DNA of 64,000 nucleotides from an uncultured Saprospiraceae bacterium. GTDB taxonomy: Bacteria; Bacteroidota; Bacteroidia; Chitinophagales; Saprospiraceae. A program made the position numbers and the translations under genes. Each line of letters begins with the position of its first letter. Position 1 is the stretch's first letter. The notes beneath the pieces were generated by a model, which saw only the letters and a program-made list of their open reading frames with translations, had not been told where the DNA came from and did no database searches. This document shows positions 1 through 9,002 of this stretch, one piece after another. The stretch covers positions 1 to 64,000 of the forward strand of contig CALJKQ010000063.1 in NCBI GenBank assembly GCA_937973565.1. Direction: 5' to 3'.

Positions 1-359
1 TTTTTATTTGAATCATTAAGGGAAATAAGAGAATTAAGAACTCTTCAGGTAGAAGCAATCCTTCATTACCTTCATTCCCTTAATGTTGAATATCCGGGAA
101 AATGCCATTAGGTACGAGTCTATCATTAAGAGGGAACCTTTTGGATAAGGTAACACAAAGTAAGTCATCATAAAGACACATCCCATAGTGAAGAGCAGGT
201 GTTTTTTATTTGAATCATTAAGGGAAATAAGAGAATTAAGAACTCTTCAGGTAGAAGTAATCCTTCATTACCTTCATTCCCTTAATGTTGAATATCTGAG
301 AAAATGCCAAAGGTACGAGACTGTCTTTAAGTGGGAATAGTTGGTTTGAGGTAACACAA
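1..359. repeat. Two-copy tandem direct repeat, period 202 bp
   Basis: Bases 1-158 recur at 203-359 with a few substitutions and one small indel. Each copy contains an inverted pair, ATTAAGGGA near its start and TCCCTTAAT about 60 bases later, so each could fold into a long imperfect hairpin. The spacer between copies (159-202) is not repeated. No plausible gene lies in it. The array may extend beyond the left window edge. It looks like a dispersed non-coding repeat or a MITE-like element, but the class is not recognised. Confidence 0.8.
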
Positions 360-389
360 TCCAGATGCTCCGACCCCCGATGCCCCGCT

Positions 390-1082
390 CTAACCCAACA
401 TCGCCATTTCTCTGATCAGAATTTTATTTGGTTTTCTGTCAGAAAAATGAATAATATTTGCTTCTTTTAGCTCATTGAGGATGCGGGCAACCGTTTGACG
501 GGAAGTGTCAGTAAGGTAGGCGATTTCTTTGTGCGACATGCCATGGTTGATGAGGATTTCATCCAAGCCGATGGTAATGCCATGCATTTTGGCGGTCTTT
601 TTAATGAAGCCGGTGATGCGCTCTTTGGCTTTGAGGAAAACAAAAGACTGCATTCTTTCTTCGAGGTCCTGGATGCGTGTGATCATAATGTTTGCGAGGG
701 TGGCCATCAGTTCTCCGTTGGAAGCGACAAGACGTTTGAAGGTCCTCACATCTATTTTCAACACCTGGCTATCGGTGAGGGCTTCCGCAAACTCGAGGCG
801 GTAAGCAGTGGATGTGAAGATGTTTTCTCCGAAGATTTCGTTTTTGTAGGCAATGTACTTCACCAACACCTTGTTGCCCTCTGTCTGGGCAGCCAGCTTG
901 ACAGAACCTTTCAAAACAATGAACACATGTTGAATCGCATCGTTGTATTGATAGATGCGTTTGTGTTTGGCCACGGTGATGACCGTTGAGGCTTTGATGA
1001 GTTCCTCTTTGTGATCAGCAGAAAGGCATTCCAGCATGGGAATAGATTGGATCAAATCTGTAGTTGTGGTAAAGTTTGCCAT
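390..1082 (-). CDS. Crp/Fnr family transcriptional regulator
   Basis: A 230-aa one-component regulator. Residues about 20-125 form a cyclic-nucleotide-binding-like beta-roll (for example VFIVLKGSVKLA), residues 130-160 the dimer helix, and residues 182-206 a winged helix-turn-helix (SHKEIAYLTDTSRQTVARIL). No Fnr-type cysteine cluster is present, so an iron-sulfur sensor is unlikely; the ligand is unknown. The frame stays open upstream to 1289, but the ATG at 1082 gives the normal family length and avoids running through nadB on the other strand. It is divergent from nadB with about 50-80 bp between them, so one may influence the other, although no operator was identified. Confidence 0.9.
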   Translation of the reverse strand: MANFTTTTDLIQSIPMLECLSADHKEELIKASTVITVAKHKRIYQYNDAIQHVFIVLKGSVKLAAQTEGNKVLVKYIAYKNEIFGENIFTSTAYRLEFAEALTDSQVLKIDVRTFKRLVASNGELMATLANIMITRIQDLEERMQSFVFLKAKERITGFIKKTAKMHGITIGLDEILINHGMSHKEIAYLTDTSRQTVARILNELKEANIIHFSDRKPNKILIREMAMLG

Positions 1083-1129
1083 ATCTTGTCGAATTTGTCT
1101 TATAAGATGATAGATTTTCCAAAATCCCC

Positions 1130-1137
1130 TATTTTTG
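1130..1137 (+). promoter_or_regulatory. Bacteroidota -7 box (TATTTTTG) for nadB
   Basis: An exact TAnnTTTG match. It contains the TTG at 1135 that a naive ORF call uses as the nadB start, so translation more likely begins downstream at GTG 1162. No clear -33 TTTG at normal spacing was found. Confidence 0.55.
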
Positions 1138-1161
1138 AAAGAATTTTTTAAAAAAATATTT

Positions 1162-2763
1162 GTGGTCAAAACAGATGTGCTCGTAATTGGTGGTGGTGTT
1201 GCCGGACTTTCTTTCGCTATTTGGATGGCGGAAAAACGCAAAGACCTGGAAATCATGGTGTTGACAAAAGCTGATGCTTCCGAGAGCAATACGCGTTATG
1301 CCCAGGGTGGAGTAGCCGCCGTTTGGAACAAAGACATCGATGATCACGACAAACACATTGCCGATACCCTCGATGCCGGAGATGGCCTTTGCGATTTTGA
1401 GGTGGTAAAAATGGTGGTAGAAGAAGGTCCGCTCCGTGTCCAGGAAATAATCGACTGGGGCGCCCGTTTTGATAAAAACAAGCAGGGCGAATATGATTTA
1501 GGCAAAGAAGGCGGACACTCCGAAAACCGCATCCTGCACTACAAAGACATCACAGGCTGGGAAATCCAGCGCACCCTCAATGAGAAAGCCAAGACCCTGC
1601 CCAACATCAAAATTTATGAGCAATATTTTGCCATCAACATCATTACCCAGCACCACCTGGGTCGCAATGTCACCCGACTGACACCGGATATTGAATGTTA
1701 TGGTGCTTATGCGCTAAATAAAAACACCAAAACCATCGAAACCATCCTGGCCAGGGCCACCGTGATTGCTACCGGGGGAGCAGGGCAGGTGTACAAAAGC
1801 ACTACCAATCCCGTCATTGCTTCGGGTGATGGCATGGCTATGGTTTACAGGGCCAAAGGCAGGCTGGCCAACATGGAGTTTGTACAATTCCATCCTACCT
1901 CTCTTTTCAATCCGGCCGGCGAAAACCCTTCCTTCCTTATATCAGAAGCCGTGAGGGGCTTTGGTGCTGTGCTGCGAACCAAAGAAGGCGATGAGTTTAT
2001 GCAGAAATACGACCCCCGCAAATCGCTGGCTCCAAGGGATATCGTAGCAAGGGCCATAGACAACGAGATGAAGATCAGGGGAGCAGAACACATGTACCTC
2101 GACTGCACCCAGCTCGACAAAGAAGCTTTTTACCACCATTTTCCCAATATTTATGATAAGTGTATCAGCCTGGGCATCGACCCCATGAAAGACTACATAC
2201 CCGTAGTACCGGCTTGTCACTACATTTGTGGTGGAATCCTGGTGGACCACGATGGCCGGTCATCCATCCGACACCTTTATGCAGCCGGTGAATGTACCAA
2301 TACGGGCCTACACGGCGCCAACCGACTCGCGTCCAATTCTCTGCTCGAAGGTCTGGTCTATGGCAAACGCATAGCCGATGTACTTTCTGTAGAAATTGAC
2401 GGCATGCATTTTCAGGACAACATACCCAAATGGAATGCAGAAGGCACCACCGAGCCCAGGGAGATGGTGCTCCTCACCCAGAGTCTCAAAGAACTCAAAG
2501 AAATCATGTCGAGTTATGTGGGCATTGTGCGCACCGATGTACGTCTGAAAAGGGCGCTGGACCGACTCTTTCTGCTTTATACCGAAACAGAAGAGCTGTA
2601 CAATTCAACTGTAATCTCACCCCAGCTGTGTGAGCTCAGAAACCTCATCACCATTGCCTACCTTATTGCCAAAGCCGCTCAGATGCGCAAGGAAAGCCGC
2701 GGCCTGCACTACAACACCGACTACCCTGAGGAGTTTGACTACGTGCAGAATACCCTGATGTAA
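1162..2763 (+). CDS. nadB: L-aspartate oxidase
   Basis: A flavoprotein that oxidises L-aspartate to iminoaspartate, the first step of de novo NAD synthesis; the product goes to quinolinate synthase NadA, which is not in this window. It has an N-terminal FAD dinucleotide-binding motif (VLVIGGGVAGLS), the family signature TRYAQGGVAAV, ATGGAGQVY, the substrate region EFVQFHPTSLF, and HGANRLASNSLLEGLVYG near the C-terminal FAD contacts, then a helical C-terminal domain. The frame can start at TTG 1135, but that codon sits inside a -7 box. GTG 1162 gives MVKTDVLVIGGG, the usual family N-terminus, and a 533-aa product. It reads divergently from the Crp/Fnr gene. Confidence 0.93.
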   Translation: MVKTDVLVIGGGVAGLSFAIWMAEKRKDLEIMVLTKADASESNTRYAQGGVAAVWNKDIDDHDKHIADTLDAGDGLCDFEVVKMVVEEGPLRVQEIIDWGARFDKNKQGEYDLGKEGGHSENRILHYKDITGWEIQRTLNEKAKTLPNIKIYEQYFAINIITQHHLGRNVTRLTPDIECYGAYALNKNTKTIETILARATVIATGGAGQVYKSTTNPVIASGDGMAMVYRAKGRLANMEFVQFHPTSLFNPAGENPSFLISEAVRGFGAVLRTKEGDEFMQKYDPRKSLAPRDIVARAIDNEMKIRGAEHMYLDCTQLDKEAFYHHFPNIYDKCISLGIDPMKDYIPVVPACHYICGGILVDHDGRSSIRHLYAAGECTNTGLHGANRLASNSLLEGLVYGKRIADVLSVEIDGMHFQDNIPKWNAEGTTEPREMVLLTQSLKELKEIMSSYVGIVRTDVRLKRALDRLFLLYTETEELYNSTVISPQLCELRNLITIAYLIAKAAQMRKESRGLHYNTDYPEEFDYVQNTLM

Positions 2764-2841
2764 TATTCACAGATATTGACAGCACACGGACATCTGGCCG
2801 GAATTTTCAAAGTATTTTGAGATCTTACTTTTGTTTTGAGT

Positions 2842-2849
2842 TACCTTTG
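2842..2849 (+). promoter_or_regulatory. Bacteroidota promoter (-7 TACCTTTG, -33 TTTTG)
   Basis: An exact TAnnTTTG match with TTTTG at 2815-2819, a 22-base spacer within the range reported for Bacteroidota. It lies about 40 bases before the PKD-protein ATG. Confidence 0.6.
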
Positions 2850-2891
2850 GTTGCATTGGAATACGTATCATTTCGAAATCCATAACCTGTG

Positions 2892-4697
2892 ATGTCAAGA
2901 CTAAAAAATATACACGTGTTTATCTTACTTTTTGTGGGTGGCGTTTGCCACTCACAAAAAGAAGATAATATATGGATTATTGGAAGACATACAACAGTAA
3001 GCCCAGCGCCTTATCCTGTAGGTATAAATATTTTTGATTTTAAAGAGGATCCGGTAAAAATTTCGGACGTAGATACAATTAAACTTTCTTTTTTTAGTAC
3101 CTGCGCTGTTTATAATGATATAAATGGGGGTTTCAACTATGTAAGTAACGGGATGCACATTTTAGGCCCCAATTTTAAGGAGGTAAAGAACGGTGATACT
3201 ATTAATTATAATGGCAAGTATTTTAATTTATGGGTAAGTAATTATGCAGACGGATCAAAAAGATTTGAGGGTTTTAATCTTTCCCAGGGTATGATAATGT
3301 TACCCTGGCCAGGTAAAGATTCTGTATTTTATGCTACTCTCAATTTCATGTATGTAGATGGCACTTATTTTAAGGATTATGTAAAAGGTTTTTTTACTGG
3401 CGCTATTGACAGAAATGAGAAAGTTGTAGTTTACAAAGATAGTTTGGTTACTTCTGATTCATTGAGTTCGAATTCTTTACAAGCTTGTCAGCATGCCAAT
3501 GGCAGGGACTGGTGGCTTATAACCTTTAGTCACAACCACGACTATGCCTACGTGTTTTTATTGGATCCATTGGGTTGTAAGCTAGTACACAAAATTAAAA
3601 CCCCTATGGATTTTTTTTTCGGAGCCGGACAAGCAAGATTTTCTCCGAGTGGCGCCAAATATGTGCTGCATGAAACAAGTGCCATTGGAAATTTTTTAAA
3701 TCAATCAGGCCACTTATGCATCTTTGATTTTGATCGGTGCACCGGTTGGCTCAGCGAACCGATCATCAAAAGGTTTTGGGCCAAAAACATCGATTTGGGC
3801 TGTGCCTTTTCTCATGATGGCAGGTACTTATATACATCCAATGTGGATAGTCTTTTGCAATTTGACATGGATGCGAATAATATCCTGGCTTCAGAGAAAG
3901 TAGTGGCTGTATCTGATAAATACAAAAGTGTGTACACCCCTAACTTTTCTGCAACCAATGACTTCGGATACATGGCTCTGGCTCCTGACGGTATGATATA
4001 TGGCCCTGGAGGCAATACCCTGCACATGCACCGCATTGACTATCCGGATGAGGAAGGTACGGAATCACAGGTGAAACAACACATAGTCAATACAGTAAAT
4101 AATGCCAATACAATACCCAATTTCCCCAACTACCGTCTCGGCCCGGAAGACGGATCTGAATGCGATACCCTCGGTCTTGATAACCACGCCACAGCCAAGT
4201 TTCGCTACGAAGTGGATACGGCAGACTACCTGAGGGTGCGCTTCACCGATCTATCATACTACCGCCCGGAGACCTGGCATTGGGATTTTGGAGATGGTAC
4301 TAGCTTTGAAGGCAGAAAACCTTACTGGCATACTTTCCCCAAAAGTGGCACGTATGAGGTATGCCTCACGGTGAGCAATGAAAATGGTAGCGATAAGGTG
4401 TGTCGTACCCTGGTTTTAGGTACAAGTGCCACCGGAGATGTAAAAACAAATGAAAGCTTGGTGGATGTATTTCCCAACCCTTCAGATGGTCGGTTTTTAC
4501 TTACCTTGCGCGATTATGTGCCGAGGCAGGGCGTACTTAGCTTGTATGATGCCCTGGGTAGAGCAGTGCATACGCAACGGGTATATTATGGTTGGAATGA
4601 TGTGGAGGCCGGGCATTTGGTGCCCGCAACATATATTTATAAAGTAAACGACGGCTCAAAAATCCTGGGTCAGGGCAAAGTGGTGATTGTAGAGTAG
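2892..4697 (+). CDS. Secreted PKD-domain protein with type IX secretion signal
   Basis: A 601-aa exported protein. Residues 1-21 are a signal peptide (FILLFVGGVCHSQ). Residues about 25-425 look like a beta-propeller with several FSxxGxYLY-type blades. Residues about 435-510 are a PKD domain (WHWDFGDGTSFEG and GTYEVCLTVSNENG). The last about 80 residues (DVFPNPSDGRFLL ... GLYD-like, YIYKV) are a type A type IX secretion C-terminal signal, so export across the outer membrane is expected. GTG at 2889 also precedes the ATG; ATG 2892 is preferred. The first 700 bases are visibly richer in A+T than the PKD and sorting-signal part, which suggests a composite history. The ligand is unknown. Confidence 0.85.
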   Translation: MSRLKNIHVFILLFVGGVCHSQKEDNIWIIGRHTTVSPAPYPVGINIFDFKEDPVKISDVDTIKLSFFSTCAVYNDINGGFNYVSNGMHILGPNFKEVKNGDTINYNGKYFNLWVSNYADGSKRFEGFNLSQGMIMLPWPGKDSVFYATLNFMYVDGTYFKDYVKGFFTGAIDRNEKVVVYKDSLVTSDSLSSNSLQACQHANGRDWWLITFSHNHDYAYVFLLDPLGCKLVHKIKTPMDFFFGAGQARFSPSGAKYVLHETSAIGNFLNQSGHLCIFDFDRCTGWLSEPIIKRFWAKNIDLGCAFSHDGRYLYTSNVDSLLQFDMDANNILASEKVVAVSDKYKSVYTPNFSATNDFGYMALAPDGMIYGPGGNTLHMHRIDYPDEEGTESQVKQHIVNTVNNANTIPNFPNYRLGPEDGSECDTLGLDNHATAKFRYEVDTADYLRVRFTDLSYYRPETWHWDFGDGTSFEGRKPYWHTFPKSGTYEVCLTVSNENGSDKVCRTLVLGTSATGDVKTNESLVDVFPNPSDGRFLLTLRDYVPRQGVLSLYDALGRAVHTQRVYYGWNDVEAGHLVPATYIYKVNDGSKILGQGKVVIVE

Positions 4698-4703
4698 TAA
4701 ACG

Positions 4704-5297
4704 CTATTCACCGTGTTTCCACCGCTCATAAGCTGCATACGTATCAATGTCTTCTAAGTAATCGAGTTTAGCAAATGAGCTTCCGGCGTTCCCCAGCTTA
4801 TCAAGGCTTTGGGCCAATACCTGATCCGTACTCCAGGCGATGCCTTCAAAGAGAGCCGGCAGCATCTTTTTGAGTCCCAACAAATAATAACCACCATCCT
4901 GTGAGGGACCAAAAACGACAGCCACCTTATCCAAAGCCGCAAAGGCTTCATCCACTAATGCGGGTGTCAGGTAAGGGCAATCGCTGCCAATGATGGCTAC
5001 TTTTTCATAATGGGGTAACAGCTTATCAAAAGCAGCCCTCATGCGCTTACCCAGGTCAGCAGACTGGTCTTGCAGCAGCCTTTCTTTTACAATGCCCGCC
5101 CACTCGTCGTTGTGGTCAATGTGGTGCGAGTAGTAAACGTGAATATCATGATTTATACCGGCACACAATTGGCGGGTGGCTGCCAGCAGCTCCCCATAAA
5201 TGGCATCGGCCATGTGGCTGCCAACCTCATGACCGATGCGACTCTTTACCGGTTCGAAACCGATGTTTTTTACAAAAACAATCAGTGCTGTTTTCAA
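4704..5297 (-). CDS. DUF2064 / TIGR04282-family glycosyltransferase
   Basis: A 197-aa GT-A-fold protein of the family labelled arsenosugar biosynthesis glycosyltransferase (TIGR04282, DUF2064). The N-terminus MKTALIVFVKN, the SADLGKRM segment, IIGSDCPYLTP and VFGPSQDGGYYLLGL are family hallmarks; SDCP carries the metal or nucleotide-binding acidic residue. It starts with TTG at 5297, with no better ATG in frame. The gene begins 10 bases after the adaptor gene ends and is probably the third cistron of the TolC-HlyD operon. It is convergent with the PKD gene, with only 6 bases between stops. The family name should not be read as proof of arsenosugar chemistry, since no arsenic genes are nearby. 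Confidence 0.82.
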   Translation of the reverse strand: MKTALIVFVKNIGFEPVKSRIGHEVGSHMADAIYGELLAATRQLCAGINHDIHVYYSHHIDHNDEWAGIVKERLLQDQSADLGKRMRAAFDKLLPHYEKVAIIGSDCPYLTPALVDEAFAALDKVAVVFGPSQDGGYYLLGLKKMLPALFEGIAWSTDQVLAQSLDKLGNAGSSFAKLDYLEDIDTYAAYERWKHGE

Positions 5298-5306
5298 ACG
5301 ACGAGC

Positions 5307-6695
5307 TTATTTATCCTTGTCCTTGTCTTTTTTGTCTTTGTTTTCTTCTTTCTTGCGCACCTTTTCTCCCTTTTTCAGGTTTTTGGAAACCTCGTTGTAA
5401 GGACCGGTTACGATAGTGGTACCCTTGGCAAGGCCCGACTTAATGTGGATGAATTCATCATCCTGGATGCCCGTTTCTACTTTTTGTCGCATCAGCGTAT
5501 CAGCCTGCACCACAAATACAATTTCTTCGTAGTCTTCGTCGGTGAGTTTGGCTTCTTCTTTTTTAAGTCCTTCCTTTTCCCTCACAGTTACCGCCTGGAT
5601 AGGAACCACGGTTACATTTTCTACTTTGTTGGTATAGATGTCTACAGAAGCCGACATACCGGGTCGGAACGGATATTTCATTCCATTTTTTAAGAGGTCC
5701 TGATAAGATTCAGGATTGATTCTGATTTTTACGGTAAAGTTGGTCACCTGATCGGTATTGGTGATGCCCGCTGCAGAAGTAAGGTTAGAAGCAGAGCTTG
5801 CCAATTCACTTACGGTGCCTTTGAATACCTTGCCGGTAAACGCATCCACTTCGATGTCAACCTGGTCGCCGAGTTTTACTTTTGGTATATCGTTTTCGGT
5901 TACATCCACCTGTACCTCCATGGCATTGAGGTTGGAAATGCGCATGATTTCAGTACCGGCCATCTGGATGGTACCCAATACACGCTCACCTTTTTCTACA
6001 GAAAGAGAAGACACAATGCCTGATGCCGGTGCCTTGATGGTGGTGCGGCTAAGGCTGGTGGCCAGTTCTTTTAGAGAAGCCTCTGATGACTTGATGGAAA
6101 ACTGAGCAGCTTCTACGTTTTGTTGAGCAGATTTGATACTTGCTTCCGATGCCCTCAGATTGGCTTCCAGTCCGCGCAGGTTGGAGAGGCTCTGGTCGTA
6201 TTCCACCTCTGAGATAACGCCTTCTTTTTTGAGTTGTTCGTTGCGTTTGTGCACGTTGCGCGCATTTTCCAGCTGCGCCTTGATTTGTTCAGCCTGTGCG
6301 CGGTTGGTTTCCACCTGTGACCGGGCCATGGCCATCTGGCTCTTGGCACTGTTGACGGCTGCCTTGCCCCTTTCAACGGCACTTTCGTAGGTGTCGGGGT
6401 TGATCCTGAGCAGCATCTGACCGGCTTTTACAGAATCGCCTTCTTTTACATACAATTCTACGATTTCACCCGACACATCGGAACTGATTTTGATCTCCTT
6501 TTCAGGGTAGATCTTACCGCTGGCAGATACCGTTTCGTATATGGTGCGTACCTCTACGGTGCCCATCTCCACTTCTGTGCCCTTAGGCGTAGATTTGGAT
6601 TTAATAACCGCGGCTACAATCAGGATTACAAGCAGTGCTACCAATCCGATAATGAGCCAGTTTTTGTTTTTCTTTTTGGTGATTTGTTTTGACAT
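5307..6695 (-). CDS. Periplasmic adaptor subunit of a tripartite efflux pump (HlyD/MacA type)
   Basis: A 462-aa membrane fusion protein. It has an N-terminal anchor at about residues 13-31 (WLIIGLVALLVILIVAAVI), a first biotinyl-lipoyl half (ISSDVSGEIVELYVKEGDSV), a coiled-coil hairpin at about 95-215, a second lipoyl half (IKAPASGIVSSLSVEKGERV), then beta-barrel and membrane-proximal domains. The tail is a run of Lys, Glu and Asp. It would connect an inner-membrane transporter to a TolC channel. ATG 6695 is chosen over the in-frame TTG 6701. It lies 25 bases after the TolC-like gene. No MacB-like ABC permease or RND pump is next to it, so the partner must be elsewhere. Confidence 0.9.
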   Translation of the reverse strand: MSKQITKKKNKNWLIIGLVALLVILIVAAVIKSKSTPKGTEVEMGTVEVRTIYETVSASGKIYPEKEIKISSDVSGEIVELYVKEGDSVKAGQMLLRINPDTYESAVERGKAAVNSAKSQMAMARSQVETNRAQAEQIKAQLENARNVHKRNEQLKKEGVISEVEYDQSLSNLRGLEANLRASEASIKSAQQNVEAAQFSIKSSEASLKELATSLSRTTIKAPASGIVSSLSVEKGERVLGTIQMAGTEIMRISNLNAMEVQVDVTENDIPKVKLGDQVDIEVDAFTGKVFKGTVSELASSASNLTSAAGITNTDQVTNFTVKIRINPESYQDLLKNGMKYPFRPGMSASVDIYTNKVENVTVVPIQAVTVREKEGLKKEEAKLTDEDYEEIVFVVQADTLMRQKVETGIQDDEFIHIKSGLAKGTTIVTGPYNEVSKNLKKGEKVRKKEENKDKKDKDKDK

Positions 6696-6720
6696 AATCA
6701 ATGATTATACGTTTGATCGA

Positions 6721-8151
6721 TTAAAGAGAGATGCCTTTTCCGAGGTAAAAATCAAGAACCTTTACCCTGAAGATGTGGTCGTACTTAGCCATCAGTAAAT
6801 TATTTTTAGCATTGTCGAGTCGTGTGCGGGCATTGCTGAGGTCGAAGCTATTGATAGCGCCCAAAGCAAAACGTTTGCTGGCATTGTCATAAGCAGCTTG
6901 TTGTGCGGCCAGCGATTTTTCAGCCGCCTGCAACTTAACCTTTGCCGCCTTGGCATCTGCGTGTGCCTGCTGAACGGTGATTTTTAGATTTTGTTTGGTG
7001 GTCTCCAGATTGAGTTTGGCATTTTCTCTCATGATTTTAGCCTTTTCAATATTGGCAGCCGTGTTGTAGTTGTTGAGGATTGGAATTTGAAGATTAAAAC
7101 CTACGCCATAAGACAAGTTGTGGTCCAGCTGGTAGCTATAACCGGCCTTGCTGTAAAGAGGCACATCCTGGTTGATGATGAAGGTATAGGGTACGCCCTG
7201 TAAGAAGGCGGTCAACTCATTGGGTACGGTTTGGGTGCCGGTAAATCGAATGCCCTGGTTGGAGTAGTTGGTTCCTAGCGAACCTCCTAATGAAAGAGAT
7301 GGATATCGCTGACCCTGGGCCACCTTTACACCCAGATCGGCACTTTTTACACGGTATTCACCCGCAGCAACCGATCGTTGTGTAGAAAGGGCGCCGTTGT
7401 AGAGTTCGTTGAAATCCACGATCATGGGATCGGTCGAAAGTTCAATGCTGCCCGGCATTTCAACGTCGATATCCTGATCGATGAGCATCAATTGGCGCAG
7501 CTGCATTTTGGCTATGGTAAAATTGTTTTCTGCCGTGAGCATGGCTTGCTCGTCTGTTGCTACCTGGGCTTCGATGTCGAGTGCCTCGTTGGCAGCTCTG
7601 GCCCCGGATCGTACCAGGGTTTGCACCTGATTGAGGGTGTTGCGACTCATATCGAGGTTGGCACGGGCAATCAACAGGTTTTCTTTGGCAAAAAGAGCGT
7701 TGAGGTATAAGCTGGCTACGTTGAGGGCAATGTCGTTTTGGGTTTGCTGGATGTCTTCTTTGGAGGCATTGATGTTGGTCTTGGTTTGCTGGATCGAATT
7801 GTTGATGGCAAAGCCATTGAAAAGCGTTACACCCGTGTTGAGTCCCACTCTGTTGTTAAAAAAGGTTTCCGTGGTAAAGGTGTTGGACGTAGGGTCGATG
7901 GTTCTACCGAAGTTCCAGAATACGCTGCTGCTTCCGCTCAAATTGGGGTAGCGCTGGTGTCGGGCTTGTTTGGCATCTACTTCGGCACTTTGGAGGTTGA
8001 GTTTGGCGCCTTTGATGGTAAGGTTGTTTTTAATGGCGGTATCGATGCATTTTCTGAGGGGCCATACTTCCTGGGCTGCTCCCATTTTTGGGAAAAGAAG
8101 TGAAGAAATAAAGCATAAAACGAAAAGTCTGAGCATAAGATGGTATTTCAT
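6721..8151 (-). CDS. TolC family outer-membrane efflux protein
   Basis: A 476-aa outer-membrane channel protein with a signal peptide (residues 1-26, ending GAAQE) and two internally related OEP repeats of long helices plus beta segments (for example YPNLSGSSSVFWNFG and YPSLSLGGSLG). It is probably the first gene of the operon with the adaptor and the DUF2064 gene. It forms the exit duct of a tripartite pump; the substrate cannot be told from sequence. Confidence 0.9.
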   Translation of the reverse strand: MKYHLMLRLFVLCFISSLLFPKMGAAQEVWPLRKCIDTAIKNNLTIKGAKLNLQSAEVDAKQARHQRYPNLSGSSSVFWNFGRTIDPTSNTFTTETFFNNRVGLNTGVTLFNGFAINNSIQQTKTNINASKEDIQQTQNDIALNVASLYLNALFAKENLLIARANLDMSRNTLNQVQTLVRSGARAANEALDIEAQVATDEQAMLTAENNFTIAKMQLRQLMLIDQDIDVEMPGSIELSTDPMIVDFNELYNGALSTQRSVAAGEYRVKSADLGVKVAQGQRYPSLSLGGSLGTNYSNQGIRFTGTQTVPNELTAFLQGVPYTFIINQDVPLYSKAGYSYQLDHNLSYGVGFNLQIPILNNYNTAANIEKAKIMRENAKLNLETTKQNLKITVQQAHADAKAAKVKLQAAEKSLAAQQAAYDNASKRFALGAINSFDLSNARTRLDNAKNNLLMAKYDHIFRVKVLDFYLGKGISL

Positions 8152-8305
8152 CGGTACTGCGTTGATTTTATAGATACAATATTACGAACAATAACGGTCA
8201 ACCTGCCGGATTTTTCTATAAAGGTGGGTGGTTATTAGATAAAGCCATCAAAACGACCAATGCCCGGCAAGATTCCGCGCTTCGTTGTAACTTGCAGCAA
8301 AAACT

Positions 8306-8950
8306 TTGGTCATCGATATCCGGGGGTCTGAGCTCTCGATGTGTATAGAAAAATGCCTGTGGTGGGATAAATACCAAACGCTGTTTTTGGCAGACGTGCA
8401 TTTTGGCAAGTCCAATCATTTCAGAAAAGCCGGCATTGGCGTGCCTCTGGCCATAACCAATGAAGAAGTACAGAGACTTCAAAGGGTGGTCGAAAAATAC
8501 CGGCCACAGCACCTGGTGTTTTTGGGCGATCTTTTTCATTCTGAATACAATCGGTCGGTTGAAGTATTTTCAAAATGGCTGGACACTTTGGGAAGTACTC
8601 AAACCACCCTGATCCTGGGCAATCACGACATTATGCTCGATGAGGTTTACGATACACTGGGCATCACCCGGGTAGAAGCCCTGCAATGGGAAGAACTCAT
8701 TTTTACCCACGATGCCCTGGAGGGCAGTCCCTGGTACAATATTTACGGTCATTTGCATCCGGGTGTACGCCTGTATGGCAAAGGCAGACAAAGCCATAGT
8801 TTTCCCTGTTTCCACTGGAGAGAGACGGAGGCTGTAATGCCGGCCTTCGGCTTGTTTACCGGGCATATCAATGTGCGGGTCAAGCCGGGAGATCGCGTTT
8901 TTTTGGTTGCCGGGCAAGAGATTGTAGAAGCCCGGGCAGAAGAGAAATAA
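8306..8950 (+). CDS. pdeM: Ligase-associated DNA damage response endonuclease PdeM
   Basis: A 214-aa calcineurin-like metallophosphoesterase. Metal-binding motifs are seen in order: LADVHFGK (D-x-H), VFLGDLFHSE (GD), LILGNHD (GNHD), FTHDAL and YGHLHPGV (GHxH). The LADVHFGKxxHFRKAGI segment is typical of PdeM, found with an ATP-dependent ligase/exonuclease repair set; those partners are not in this window. The start is TTG 8306: the 11 residues before the internal ATG 8339 match the usual family N-terminal strand. A stop lies just upstream at 8288, so no longer form is possible. It is convergent with the M43 protease. Confidence 0.87.
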   Translation: MVIDIRGSELSMCIEKCLWWDKYQTLFLADVHFGKSNHFRKAGIGVPLAITNEEVQRLQRVVEKYRPQHLVFLGDLFHSEYNRSVEVFSKWLDTLGSTQTTLILGNHDIMLDEVYDTLGITRVEALQWEELIFTHDALEGSPWYNIYGHLHPGVRLYGKGRQSHSFPCFHWRETEAVMPAFGLFTGHINVRVKPGDRVFLVAGQEIVEARAEEK

Positions 8951-8976
8951 AAAAGGCCACAGATGATCCGCGGCCT
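8947..8976 (-). terminator. Intrinsic terminator for the M43 protease gene
   Basis: On the minus strand AGGCC at 8976-8972 pairs with GGCCT at 8958-8954 and a run of T follows. It lies just past the protease stop codon and overlaps the end of pdeM. Confidence 0.6.
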
Positions 8977-9002
8977 AATATGATCAAGGTTTTTTGGTTT
9001 CG

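Noticed and set aside
1..359. CRISPR array
   Set aside because: There are only two long copies with a 202-base period and long units. CRISPR repeats are about 23-47 bases with uniform short spacers, and no cas genes are near.
495..989. 164-codon plus-strand ORF opposite the Crp/Fnr gene
   Set aside because: The minus-strand frame has a clear regulator fold; this one is antisense with no motif.
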